Below are positions 34,880 through 42,804 of a stretch of 64,000 nucleotides of DNA, piece by piece. The notes under the pieces are model-generated. The model ran no database searches and was not told the DNA's origin. It worked only from the letters and a program-made list of their open reading frames with translations. The position numbers and the translations under genes were made by a program. Source of the stretch: Sphingomonas bisphenolicum (GTDB lineage Bacteria; Pseudomonadota; Alphaproteobacteria; Sphingomonadales; Sphingomonadaceae); the NCBI RefSeq assembly GCF_024349785.1, contig NZ_AP018817.1:1333501-1397500 (forward strand), given 5' to 3'. The number at the start of each line of letters is the position of its first letter. Positions within the stretch are counted from its first letter, which is position 1.

Positions 34880-36022
34880 ATGACCACCGAAGTTGATTAT
34901 TATGAGCTGCTCGAAATCGAGCGCACCGCCGACGGTGCGGTGATCAAAAGCGCCTATCGCAAGATGGCGATGAAATATCACCCGGATAAGACCGGCGGAT
35001 GCGCGGACAGCGAAGCGAAGTTCAAGGCCGTGTCCGAAGCCTATGACTGCCTGAAAGACCCGCAGAAGCGCGCGGCCTATGACCGGTTCGGCCATGCGGC
35101 CTATACCCAGCAGCAACAGGGTGGCGGCGGCGGCGGTTTCCGCGGCGGCGGCGCGGGCGGCTTTTCCGATCTGGGCGATATTTTCGAAACGATCTTCGGC
35201 CAGTCCGGTTTCGGCGGGCAGGGCGGCGGACGCCAGGCCAATCGCCGCGGCGCGGACCTGCGCTACGATATGGAGATCACGCTCGACGAAGCCTATCATG
35301 GCAAGAAGACCGAGATCGAGATCGAGGTGTCTACGGCCTGCGATAGCTGCGAGGGATCGGGCGCGCAGCCCGGCACCGGCGTCAAGACCTGCGGCACCTG
35401 CAAGGGTCATGGCCAGGTCCGTGCGCAGCAGGGCTTTTTCGTGGTCGAACGCACCTGTCCATCCTGCCACGGTGCAGGCCAGGTGATTGAAAGCCCGTGC
35501 CGTTCCTGTCGCGGCGAAGGGCGCACCGACAAGCCCAAGACCCTGTCGGTCAACATCCCCGCCGGCGTCGATGAAGGCACGCGCATCCGCCTGTCGGGCG
35601 AGGGCGAGGCTGGCGCGCGTGGCGCACCGGCGGGCGACCTCTACATCTTCCTGCATGTGAAGCGGCACAGCCTGTTCGAACGCGACGGCACGACGTTGTT
35701 CTGCCGCGCGCCGGTCAGCTTCACGACGGCTGCGCTGGGCGGTTCGATCGACGTGCCGGGTCTGGACGGCAACCGGCACGAGATCAAGATTCCCAGCGGT
35801 ATCCAGTCGGGCAAGCAGATCCGCCAGCGCGGCGGCGGCATGCCCGTGCTGAACGGGCGCGGCCAGGGCGACCTGGTGGTCCAGATCGACGTCGAGACGC
35901 CGACCAAGCTGACGGCGAAGCAGAAGGAACTGCTCGAAGCGTTCCGTGAGACGGAAACCGGCGAAGAATGCCCGCAGGTCAGCGGCTTCTTCTCCAAGCT
36001 CAAGGATCTGTGGGCGGATTGA
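34880..36022 (+). CDS. dnaJ: Chaperone DnaJ (Hsp40)
   Basis: A 380-residue type I J-protein that delivers clients to DnaK and stimulates its ATPase. The J domain carries HPD at residues 34-36 (KYHPDK). A Gly/Phe-rich stretch (about 80-120) is followed by the zinc domain with four CxxCxGxG repeats: C154/C157, C171/C174, C193/C196 and C207/C210. Two C-terminal client-binding domains end VSGFFSKLKDLW. An in-frame ATG six codons earlier is inside a hairpin and less likely. Confidence 0.97.
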   Translation: MTTEVDYYELLEIERTADGAVIKSAYRKMAMKYHPDKTGGCADSEAKFKAVSEAYDCLKDPQKRAAYDRFGHAAYTQQQQGGGGGGFRGGGAGGFSDLGDIFETIFGQSGFGGQGGGRQANRRGADLRYDMEITLDEAYHGKKTEIEIEVSTACDSCEGSGAQPGTGVKTCGTCKGHGQVRAQQGFFVVERTCPSCHGAGQVIESPCRSCRGEGRTDKPKTLSVNIPAGVDEGTRIRLSGEGEAGARGAPAGDLYIFLHVKRHSLFERDGTTLFCRAPVSFTTAALGGSIDVPGLDGNRHEIKIPSGIQSGKQIRQRGGGMPVLNGRGQGDLVVQIDVETPTKLTAKQKELLEAFRETETGEECPQVSGFFSKLKDLWAD

Positions 36023-36056
36023 GCGCCTGCTACGCTCAGGGTTAGTAACGTACAGC

Positions 36057-36123
36057 GTGTTCCCGCGTAGGCGGGAACCCAGTCCCGCCGTCTGAACTGG
36101 ATTCCCGCCTGCGCGGGAACACG
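36057..36123. repeat. Family B palindromic repeat, intact copy
   Basis: A mirror-symmetric element: GTGTTCCCGCGTAGGCGGG and AACCCAGTCC on the left, GGATTCCCGCCTGCGCGGG and AACAC on the right, with GCCGTCTGAACT in the middle. Each half can fold alone. It lies between the convergent dnaJ and APC permease genes. It is the intact form of the site that the IS at 16293 interrupts. Confidence 0.85.
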
Positions 36124-36134
36124 GCGTGCGTTGC

Positions 36135-37430
36135 TCAATCGGCGGTTCGCTCCCGCCGCGCCCACCAGTAGAAGGGCAGGCCGGCCGCCATCAGCAGGAT
36201 GCTCGACCCGCTGGCCACTAACCCAGCGCCCCACAATGTCCAAAGCGCATAGCCCAGCCCGATGACCGCCGCCGGCACCACCAGCCGGAACCGCAAGCTC
36301 GCCAACGCGCAACCCACATAGAGCCACAAGGTCGCTGACGTCGCCAGCAGCGCCATCGCCGTGAACAGCGCCACCAGCCCTTGCAGGCTGTTCGCTATCA
36401 GCAACAGGCTGGCCAGCAACGTGGACAGGATCAGCCCGCGCACCGGCGTTCCCTTGGCATTGGTGCGCGCCAGCCAGCGCGGCAGTTCGCCTGCGCGGGC
36501 CATCGCCAACGGCACTTCCCCCTGCAACAGGGTCCAGCCATTGAGCGCGCCCAGGCAACTCACCACCACGAAGATGGCGATATAGCGCGCCGGTCCCGGT
36601 GACCAATAATGGCTCACGAACGCTCCAAAGGGTGATCCGGTCTGGGTTTCCGCCGCGGGCAGGGTCAGGGCGATGCCCGAACAGACCAGCAGGTAGATCA
36701 GTCCCGTCGCCGCCGTGCCGATCAGCGTGGCGCGCGGGATGGTGCGGGCGGGGTCGCACACCTTGTCTGCCGCGACGCTGGCGGATTCGAAGCCGAGCAG
36801 CGCCCACAGCGTCAGCGCGGCCGACGCGGTGATGCCCGCGCCGGTCAACCCCTGTGCGGGAAAGGGCGCGACCTGCGCCTCGCCGCTGCCCAGGATCAGC
36901 ACCAGCAGCACCATGACCACGATGATGGGGATCAGCTTGATGCAGGTCGTGGCGATCTGCGTCATTCCCGCCGCCCGCGCGCCGATCAGGTTGACGCCGG
37001 TCATTGCCCAGAGAAAGCCGATCGAGCAGATCGCACCGACGCCCGGCTTCGCCAACACCGGCAGCACGCTGCTGAGGTTCGCGGTCGCCGCCACCGCGAT
37101 GGTGACGTTGGTGATGATGATCGACAGCCAGTAGATCCAGCCGATCGCGAACCCCGCCAGCGGCCCATAGGCGCGCGCGATCATCTGCGACGCATTGGCG
37201 TCGGGCAAGGCGACGGTCAGCCGGGCGATGACGAAGGCCAGCACCAAAGACCCGGCGATGGTGAAGACCCACCCCGCCACCGCATCCCAGCCGAACGGCG
37301 CGAGGGCGGCGGGCAACAGGAAAACGCCCGATCCGATCATATTGCCCATGACCAGCGCTATGCAGGCGGCCAGACCCAATGTGCGGGATGCGGAGGGCGT
37401 CGAAGGCGCGGCGATGTCGGGGGCTTGCAT
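36135..37430 (-). CDS. APC-family amino acid permease
   Basis: A 431-residue transporter with about 12 membrane helices. It starts with the family signature LGLAACIALVMGNMIGSGVFLLPAAL, where GSG unwinds helix 1 to bind the substrate's amino and carboxyl groups, and includes the helix 6 segment ASAALTLWALLGFESASVAADKV. PARTIPRATLIGTA and GALNGWTLLQGEVPLAMAR also fit the basic amino acid/polyamine antiporter (APA) branch, such as AdiC. The real substrate is unknown. It is a single gene, read towards dnaJ. Confidence 0.85.
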   Translation of the reverse strand: MQAPDIAAPSTPSASRTLGLAACIALVMGNMIGSGVFLLPAALAPFGWDAVAGWVFTIAGSLVLAFVIARLTVALPDANASQMIARAYGPLAGFAIGWIYWLSIIITNVTIAVAATANLSSVLPVLAKPGVGAICSIGFLWAMTGVNLIGARAAGMTQIATTCIKLIPIIVVMVLLVLILGSGEAQVAPFPAQGLTGAGITASAALTLWALLGFESASVAADKVCDPARTIPRATLIGTAATGLIYLLVCSGIALTLPAAETQTGSPFGAFVSHYWSPGPARYIAIFVVVSCLGALNGWTLLQGEVPLAMARAGELPRWLARTNAKGTPVRGLILSTLLASLLLIANSLQGLVALFTAMALLATSATLWLYVGCALASLRFRLVVPAAVIGLGYALWTLWGAGLVASGSSILLMAAGLPFYWWARRERTAD

Positions 37431-37502
37431 GGGTGGATGCTAACGGGAGCCGGGAGTGATGGCTAGTGTTTCAGGGTGCTGCGTGCTCCTGCAAATACTA
37501 TG

Positions 37503-37547
37503 ATGCGGGTCATGGAATACATTAACTGCAATCGCCTTGACCCGCAT
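37503..37547. repeat. 10-bp perfect inverted repeat before a micro-gene
   Basis: ATGCGGGTCA (37503-37512) and TGACCCGCAT (37538-37547) form a perfect inverted repeat with a 25-bp spacer, in the gap between the permease start and the 49-residue gene. Half-sites about three helical turns apart suggest a regulator binding site, though a hairpin is possible. Confidence 0.5.
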
Positions 37548-37627
37548 TGCATTTGCGAAGGCCCGCCCAAAAGCCCAGATGAACCTTGATGCTGCAACGC
37601 AGCAAATCCATCAATCGAGGCTCTACG

Positions 37628-37777
37628 ATGTTTTCCCTTCTGTCGCTCTATTTCGCCTATCGCCGTGATGTCGTCACCGCCGAACGCTATATCGCCGGAC
37701 TGGCCAAGGTGCAGGCGCCGGTCGCGGACGATGTGACGCCGACGCCGGTCGAGGAGCAACTGCCGCTCGCGGCCTGA
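37628..37777 (+). CDS. 49-residue protein of unknown function
   Basis: A short protein beginning MFSLLSLYFAYRRDVVTAERYIAGL, a hydrophobic and aromatic start followed by a charged helix, with a Pro/Val-rich acidic tail. I do not recognise a family. The ATG is preceded by GAGG and the gene ends at a clear terminator, both supporting expression; an in-frame ATG 14 codons upstream is possible but has no good ribosome site. It may attach to the membrane through the first segment. Confidence 0.55.
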   Translation: MFSLLSLYFAYRRDVVTAERYIAGLAKVQAPVADDVTPTPVEEQLPLAA

Positions 37778-37786
37778 CGCAAAGAA

Positions 37787-37810
37787 AAGGGCGACCCACA
37801 GGCCGCCCTT
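37787..37810. terminator. Bidirectional terminator
   Basis: AAGGGCG pairs with CGCCCTT around a 10-base loop. On the minus strand it runs into TTCTTT, ending the acyl-CoA dehydrogenase transcript; on the plus strand it is followed by CCTTC and closes the 49-residue gene. Confidence 0.75.
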
Positions 37811-37836
37811 CCTTCGCACGATGCTGGTCGTTACGA

Positions 37837-39639
37837 TCAAGCCGCCAGAAACATATCCGGGTCCAGCGCCATCAGCGCGTCGGCGCCGCCCTCGATCTTG
37901 CGGCGCAGCGATCCAGCGTCGGGCATGATGCGTTCGGCAAAGAAGCGCGCCGTCACCAGCTTGGCCTCCAGGAACCTGGCGTCCCCTTCGCCCGCTTCCA
38001 GCAGCGTCACCGCCGCCTTGCTCATGCGTAGCCACATCAGCCCGGTCGCGACGATGCCCATGATGTGCATATAATGATGCGCGCCGGCCCCGGCATGTTC
38101 GGGGTTCTTCATCGCATTCTGCATCAGCCACATGGTCGCCGCGCCCAACTGGGCGCTCGCCTTTTCCAGCGCCTCGGCAAAGCTGCTCAGCTTCTCATGC
38201 CCCTTGGCGTCGGCCACCTCGTCCGCGACGATCTTCAGGAAGGCCTGCAACGCCCGCCCGCCGTTCATCGGCAGCTTGCGGCCGACCAGATCCATCGCCT
38301 GCACGCCGTTGGTGCCTTCGTAGATCTGGGCGATGCGCGCGTCGCGCACATACTGCTCCACGCCATTTTCCCAGATATAGCCATGGCCGCCGAACACCTG
38401 CTGGCAGGCGACCGCCACGTCGAAGCCCTTGTCGGTGCCATAGCCCTTGATGACCGGGGTCAGCAGGCTGATCAGGTCGTCGGCGGTCTGGCGCTCTTCT
38501 TCCGTGGCGGCATGGTGCGACAGGTCGACCTGCAATGCGCCCCACAGGATGAAGGCGCGCAGCCCTTCGGTGATCGCCTTGGCCTCCATCAGCATCCGGC
38601 GCACGTCGGGATGGACGAACAGCGTGTCGGCCTTTTCGTTCGGCTCCTTCGGTCCGGTCAGCGCCCGGCCCTGACGGCGATCCTTCGCATAATGAACCGC
38701 ATTCTGGAACGCGATCTCCGCCTGGCCCAGCCCCTGCAGGCCCACGCCCAGCCGCGCGGCGTTCATCATGATGAACATCGCGGCTAGGCCCTTATTCTCC
38801 TCGCCCACGATCCAGCCGGTCGCGCCGTCATAATTCATGACGCAGGTGGCGTTGCCGTGAATGCCCATCTTATGCTCGATCGACCCGCAGGACACGGCAT
38901 TGCGGTCGCCCACTGTACCGTCGTCACCGACGAACAGCTTGGGTACGACGAACAAGGAAATGCCCTTGCTGCCTTCGGGCGCGTCGGGCGTCTTGGCGAG
39001 GACGAGGTGGATGATATTTTCCGACAGGTCATGTTCGCCCGCCGAAATGAAGATCTTGGTGCCGGTGATGCTGTAGCTGCCATCGGCCTGTGGTACCGCT
39101 TTCGTCTTGATGAGGCCCAGGTCCGTGCCGCAATGCGGTTCGGTCAGGTTCATCGTGCCGGTCCATTCGCCCGACACCATCTTGGGAATATAGCGCTGCT
39201 GCAATTCGGCGCTGCCCTTGGCGATCAGCGCCGCGACCGCGCCGGCGGTCAGGCCATGATACATTTCGAACGCCTGGTTGGCGGACAGCACATATTCGTC
39301 CACCGCCGTCGCCAGCACGCTGGGCAGGCCCTGGCCGCCAAATTCCGCCGGGCCGTGGATCGTCGTCCATCCGCCCGCGACGAATTGGTCGAACGCCGCC
39401 TTGAAGCCGGTCGGCGTCGTCACGCTGCCGTCCGGATGCCGGGTGCAGCCTTCCTTGTCGCCCACCGCGTTCAGCGGAAACAGCACTTCGGACGCCATCT
39501 TGCCGCCTTCGGTCAGGATCGCCTCGACCAGGTCGGGCGTGGCGTTCTCGAAGCCGGGGAGGTTGGCGTAGCGGTCCAGCCCGACCACATGGTCCAGCAC
39601 GAAACGGGTGTCGCGAACGGGGGCGGCATAGCTGGGCAT
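37837..39639 (-). CDS. Acyl-CoA dehydrogenase (DmdC/FadE-like)
   Basis: A 600-residue acyl-CoA dehydrogenase with the extra C-terminal domain seen in this subgroup. MNLTEPHCGTDLGLIKTKA and ITGTKIFISAGEHD bind FAD and the acyl chain; ARLGVGLQGLGQAEIAFQNA is the helical core, and RIAQIYEGTNGVQAMDLVGRKL contains the usual catalytic glutamate (YEGTNG). The first ~35 residues, SYAAPVRDTRFVLDHV, are typical of the DmdC-like group. The start at 39639 was chosen for this motif. It follows a MerR regulator by about 40 bp and is likely controlled by it. Substrate chain length is unknown. Confidence 0.92.
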   Translation of the reverse strand: MPSYAAPVRDTRFVLDHVVGLDRYANLPGFENATPDLVEAILTEGGKMASEVLFPLNAVGDKEGCTRHPDGSVTTPTGFKAAFDQFVAGGWTTIHGPAEFGGQGLPSVLATAVDEYVLSANQAFEMYHGLTAGAVAALIAKGSAELQQRYIPKMVSGEWTGTMNLTEPHCGTDLGLIKTKAVPQADGSYSITGTKIFISAGEHDLSENIIHLVLAKTPDAPEGSKGISLFVVPKLFVGDDGTVGDRNAVSCGSIEHKMGIHGNATCVMNYDGATGWIVGEENKGLAAMFIMMNAARLGVGLQGLGQAEIAFQNAVHYAKDRRQGRALTGPKEPNEKADTLFVHPDVRRMLMEAKAITEGLRAFILWGALQVDLSHHAATEEERQTADDLISLLTPVIKGYGTDKGFDVAVACQQVFGGHGYIWENGVEQYVRDARIAQIYEGTNGVQAMDLVGRKLPMNGGRALQAFLKIVADEVADAKGHEKLSSFAEALEKASAQLGAATMWLMQNAMKNPEHAGAGAHHYMHIMGIVATGLMWLRMSKAAVTLLEAGEGDARFLEAKLVTARFFAERIMPDAGSLRRKIEGGADALMALDPDMFLAA

Positions 39640-39682
39640 GGTCTTCTCCTGCGATATTTTTATTGAAGGGTAGGGGAGGGAA

Positions 39683-40093
39683 TTAGCGCTGTTCGATGGT
39701 CGCGACGAAGGCGTCCAGTTCGGCAATCGCAGCGTCGATATCTTCTTTCTGCCGGGTCAGAAGGTCGATTCGCGCCTTGCACTTGTCCACGGTGACGCGG
39801 CGCTGGGCCTCATGCTCTTCGTCGGCGTCGTACAGATCGATCATCTCGCGGATTTCGGTCAGGCTGAAACCGACGCGCTTGCCGCGCAATATCCAGGCGA
39901 GCCGGGCGCGGTCGCGCCGCGAATAGATGCGGGCCAGCCCCTGCCGTTCCGGCGAGATCAGTCCTTCATCCTCATAGAAGCGCAGCGCGCGCGCGGTGAC
40001 GCCGAACTCCTCGCTCAGGTCGGTGATGCTGTAGCTCTGCCGTTCGCTATGGTCGGGCAGTTCGATTCCGGCGATGCTGCTGCGGTTGTCCAT
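39683..40093 (-). CDS. MerR-family regulator of acyl-CoA metabolism
   Basis: A 136-residue MerR-type regulator. The DNA-binding part is YSITDLSEEFGVTARALRFYEDEGLISPERQG, followed by RIYSRRDRARLAWILRGKRVGFSLTEIREMIDLYD, then a coiled coil. There are no metal-binding cysteines, and the sequence belongs with the LiuR-like branch that controls branched-chain amino acid and fatty acid breakdown, which fits the acyl-CoA dehydrogenase gene downstream. The first 18 residues precede the usual start. Its promoter's -10 box ends only 7-8 bp before the ATG, so the message may be leaderless. Confidence 0.88.
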   Translation of the reverse strand: MDNRSSIAGIELPDHSERQSYSITDLSEEFGVTARALRFYEDEGLISPERQGLARIYSRRDRARLAWILRGKRVGFSLTEIREMIDLYDADEEHEAQRRVTVDKCKARIDLLTRQKEDIDAAIAELDAFVATIEQR

Positions 40094-40100
40094 CCATAAG

Positions 40101-40130
40101 GATGTAAATCGACTTTACGTTTACGTCAAG
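40101..40130 (-). promoter_or_regulatory. MerR promoter with LiuR-type operator
   Basis: On the minus strand, TTGACG (40129-40124) and TACATC (40106-40101) form a promoter with 17-bp spacing. The palindrome CTTGACGTAAACGTAAAG (40130-40113) overlaps the -35 box and matches the LiuR-type binding pattern as I recall it. Transcription would start at about 40094, beside the start codon at 40093. Confidence 0.6.
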
Positions 40131-40201
40131 GTTAGTAAGCGGCGCTCGTTGGACCTTTTTGACCGGATGACAGAACGTCCCGTCGCCGCTAGGGAAGCGC
40201 C

Positions 40202-40609
40202 ATGATGGGGGCGATCAGACAATCGGAGGGCGCGCGCGACTGGCTGGCCGCTCTGGCGCTGCTCGTCCTCGCCATCCAGTTGATCGCGCCCGCAGGCTTC
40301 ATGCCGGTGCGCACCGAAAAGGGCGTCGTGGTGACGCTATGCACCGGGCAGGGCGCGGTCAATGTCGTGGTGCCCCGTGGCGAGGCGCCGGGCAGGCATG
40401 GCCAGCCGGACGATGGCATGACCGGCCAACAATATTGCCCCTTCGCCGCCTCGATCCAGCCCGTGGTGCCGCCGCTCGTCGCCGCCGACCTGCCGTTGCC
40501 GGCCTGGCAACTGGCTTATGGCGTTATAGCGTTCGCGCTCAAGACCGGCGTCATCGCACGGCTGGCCGCGCCGCCGCCGCCCTCATCCGGGCCACCTGCG
40601 ACTTTCTGA
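40202..40609 (+). CDS. DUF2946-like protein
   Basis: A 135-residue protein with a hydrophobic N-terminal helix (WLAALALLVLAIQLIAPAGFM) and a second hydrophobic stretch near the C-terminus. A cysteine in VTLCTGQG and a later CPFAAS match the DUF2946 pattern, a family often found beside TonB receptors and copper genes; the function is unknown. The C-terminal Pro-rich tail is PPPPSSGPP. It is divergent from the MerR gene and leads into a TonB receptor after a palindromic repeat. Confidence 0.7.
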   Translation: MMGAIRQSEGARDWLAALALLVLAIQLIAPAGFMPVRTEKGVVVTLCTGQGAVNVVVPRGEAPGRHGQPDDGMTGQQYCPFAASIQPVVPPLVAADLPLPAWQLAYGVIAFALKTGVIARLAAPPPPSSGPPATF

Positions 40610-40638
40610 TTTTCCACGCGCTCTCGTGCCAGGATGAC

Positions 40639-40704
40639 GTGTTCCCGTGAAGGCGGGAAACCAGTCCTGCCGTCCGACCTGGGTTCCCGCCTACGCGGGA
40701 ACAC
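40639..40704. repeat. Family B palindromic repeat, intact copy
   Basis: GTGTTCCCGTGAAGGCGGG on the left and GGGTTCCCGCCTACGCGGG with AACAC on the right, with a GCCGTCCGACCT centre. It closely matches 36057-36123 and the split copy at 16255/17143. It sits between the DUF2946 gene and the TonB receptor gene. Confidence 0.85.
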
Positions 40705-40753
40705 CCGGATTCGAGCGCCGATCCTGCATTTTCCATTTCCAGAAAGTCGTTCC

Positions 40754-42790
40754 ATGCGTCCTATCCATGCCGCGCGCAGCCTGTCGCTGTGCGCCCTCAT
40801 TCTCGCCCTGTCCGCCGTTCCCGCCTTTGCCGAAGACGCCGAACACAGCGCCATCATCGTCACCGCCAGTCCCGCCGTAGAGGCCGCCGCCGCCCGCGTG
40901 CAGCGCACCCCCGGCGGCGTCGATGTCATCGCCGCGGAAGCGTTCGAGAATAAACTCGCCGTCTCCCTGCGCGATGCGCTGGCCTTTTCGCCGGGCGTCT
41001 ATACCCAGCCGCGCTTCGGGCAGGAGGTACGGATATCGATCCGCGGATCGGGCCTGTCGCGCGGCTATCATATGCGCGGGCTGACGCTGTTGCAGGATGG
41101 CGTGCCGATCAATTCCGCAGACGATAATGGCGATTTTCAGGAACTGGACCCGCCGCTCTTCCAGCATATCGAGGTCTATCGCGGCGGCAATGCGCTGCGC
41201 TACGGCGGATCGACGCTGGGCGGGGCGATCAATGCGGTGACGCCGACCGGCCGCAGCGCGCCGGGGGCGGAGCTGCGCATCGATGGCGGCAGTTTCGATA
41301 CGATCCGGGCCAAGGCCGCCTATGGCTATGCCGACGACCATGGCGACGCCTATGCCGCGCTGACCGCCGACCGATCCGACAGCGACCGCGCCCATGGCGA
41401 TCGCAAGGCGCTGCGCTTCAACGGCAATGTCGGGTTGAAGCTGAGCGAGCATGCCGAAACCCGCTTTTACGCCAGCGCCCAGACGATCCGCCAGAAACTC
41501 GCCGGTGCGCTGAGCGAGCGGGATGCCCTGAACAATCCGGCCAAGGGCAATGTCACCGGCGATCAGGCCCGCGACATCGATTCGATCCGTCTGCAAAATC
41601 GCACGACCGTTGACTTTAGCCATGGCGCACTCGCCTTCGGCCTCTTCTACAACGCCAAATCGCTGTCCCATCCCATCTATCAGGTGATCGACCAGAAATC
41701 GGAGGATCGGGGCGTCTTCGCCAGCCTCGATCTGGCCGGCGACCTGGGCGGCATGCCGCTGGAACTCACGCTGGGCAGCCAGGCCCGTTTCGGCGCGGTG
41801 CAGGCGCGCCAGTTCGTCAATACCGGCGGACGCAGCGGCGCGATTACGGCCAACGCCCGGCAAAAAGCCCAGACCATCAACAGCTATGGCGAAGCGCGCA
41901 TCGCGCCGGTCGCCAATCTCTGGCTGATCGCCGGCGGCCTCTACAGCCATGGAGAGCGCCGCATCGCCAATCGCTTCGCCCCCGCGCGCAGCGGCAATGC
42001 GGATTTCGACGCCTTCGCGCCCAAGGTTGGCCTGCTCTACCAGCCCTCGCCGGCCGTGCAGCTCTACGCCAATTATAGCCGATCGGTCGAAATGCCCGGT
42101 TTTGGGGAACTCAGCCAGACGCCCGCAGGCGGCGCGCCCGGCTTTACCCCGGTCGGCCTGCAAAGGGCATGGACCGCGGAGGTCGGCACGCGTGGCCGGC
42201 GGGGCATAGCGCGCTGGGACGTCAGCCTCTACCGCGCCGACATAAGGGGCGAGATGCTGCAATATAGCGTGGTGGCCGGCACCATCCCCGCCGCCACCTT
42301 CAACGCCGATCGCACCCGGCATCAGGGGCTGGAGGCCGGCCTCGACCTGATATTGGCGCCCTGGGCGACGCTGCGGCAGGTTTATAGCTATAGCGACTTT
42401 CGTTTCCGCGACGACATGCAGTTCGGCGACAATCGCCTTCCAGTGGTCCCGCGCCACGCCTATCGCGCGGAATTGACGCTGGGGACGGACCGTCTCAGCC
42501 TGTCGCCGGCGATCGAATGGCTGCCGCAGGGCGCCTGGGTCGATTATGCCAACACGAAGCGCGTGGGTGGCTATGCGATGCTGAACCTGGGCGCGCAGGC
42601 GCAGGTGCGCAATGGCCTCACCCTGTTCCTCGACGCCCGCAACCTGACCGCCCGGCGCGCGATCGGCGATATCAGTGCGCTCGTCCGCTACACGCCGGAC
42701 AATGCCGCCACCGCCGCCGACGAAGGCAGCGTCGCTTTCTACCCCGTCGAACGCCGCGCGGTTTACGCCGGCGTGCGTGCGCACTTCTGA
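40754..42790 (+). CDS. TonB-dependent outer membrane receptor
   Basis: A 678-residue receptor with a signal peptide ending PAFAEDAEH. The plug (about residues 35-165) contains IIVTASPA (a TonB-box-like stretch), the TPGGVDVIAAEAF start and YRGGNALRYGGSTLGGAINAVTPTG, the standard plug end. The barrel ends with an aromatic residue, RAVYAGVRAHF, as outer-membrane proteins do. The likely ligand is a metal complex: DUF2946 lies before it and a PepSY reductase-like protein after it. It starts at the ATG giving the signal peptide; upstream in-frame codons are in the repeat. Confidence 0.93.
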   Translation: MRPIHAARSLSLCALILALSAVPAFAEDAEHSAIIVTASPAVEAAAARVQRTPGGVDVIAAEAFENKLAVSLRDALAFSPGVYTQPRFGQEVRISIRGSGLSRGYHMRGLTLLQDGVPINSADDNGDFQELDPPLFQHIEVYRGGNALRYGGSTLGGAINAVTPTGRSAPGAELRIDGGSFDTIRAKAAYGYADDHGDAYAALTADRSDSDRAHGDRKALRFNGNVGLKLSEHAETRFYASAQTIRQKLAGALSERDALNNPAKGNVTGDQARDIDSIRLQNRTTVDFSHGALAFGLFYNAKSLSHPIYQVIDQKSEDRGVFASLDLAGDLGGMPLELTLGSQARFGAVQARQFVNTGGRSGAITANARQKAQTINSYGEARIAPVANLWLIAGGLYSHGERRIANRFAPARSGNADFDAFAPKVGLLYQPSPAVQLYANYSRSVEMPGFGELSQTPAGGAPGFTPVGLQRAWTAEVGTRGRRGIARWDVSLYRADIRGEMLQYSVVAGTIPAATFNADRTRHQGLEAGLDLILAPWATLRQVYSYSDFRFRDDMQFGDNRLPVVPRHAYRAELTLGTDRLSLSPAIEWLPQGAWVDYANTKRVGGYAMLNLGAQAQVRNGLTLFLDARNLTARRAIGDISALVRYTPDNAATAADEGSVAFYPVERRAVYAGVRAHF

Positions 42791-42804
42791 CGGGGAGCCG
42801 AACC

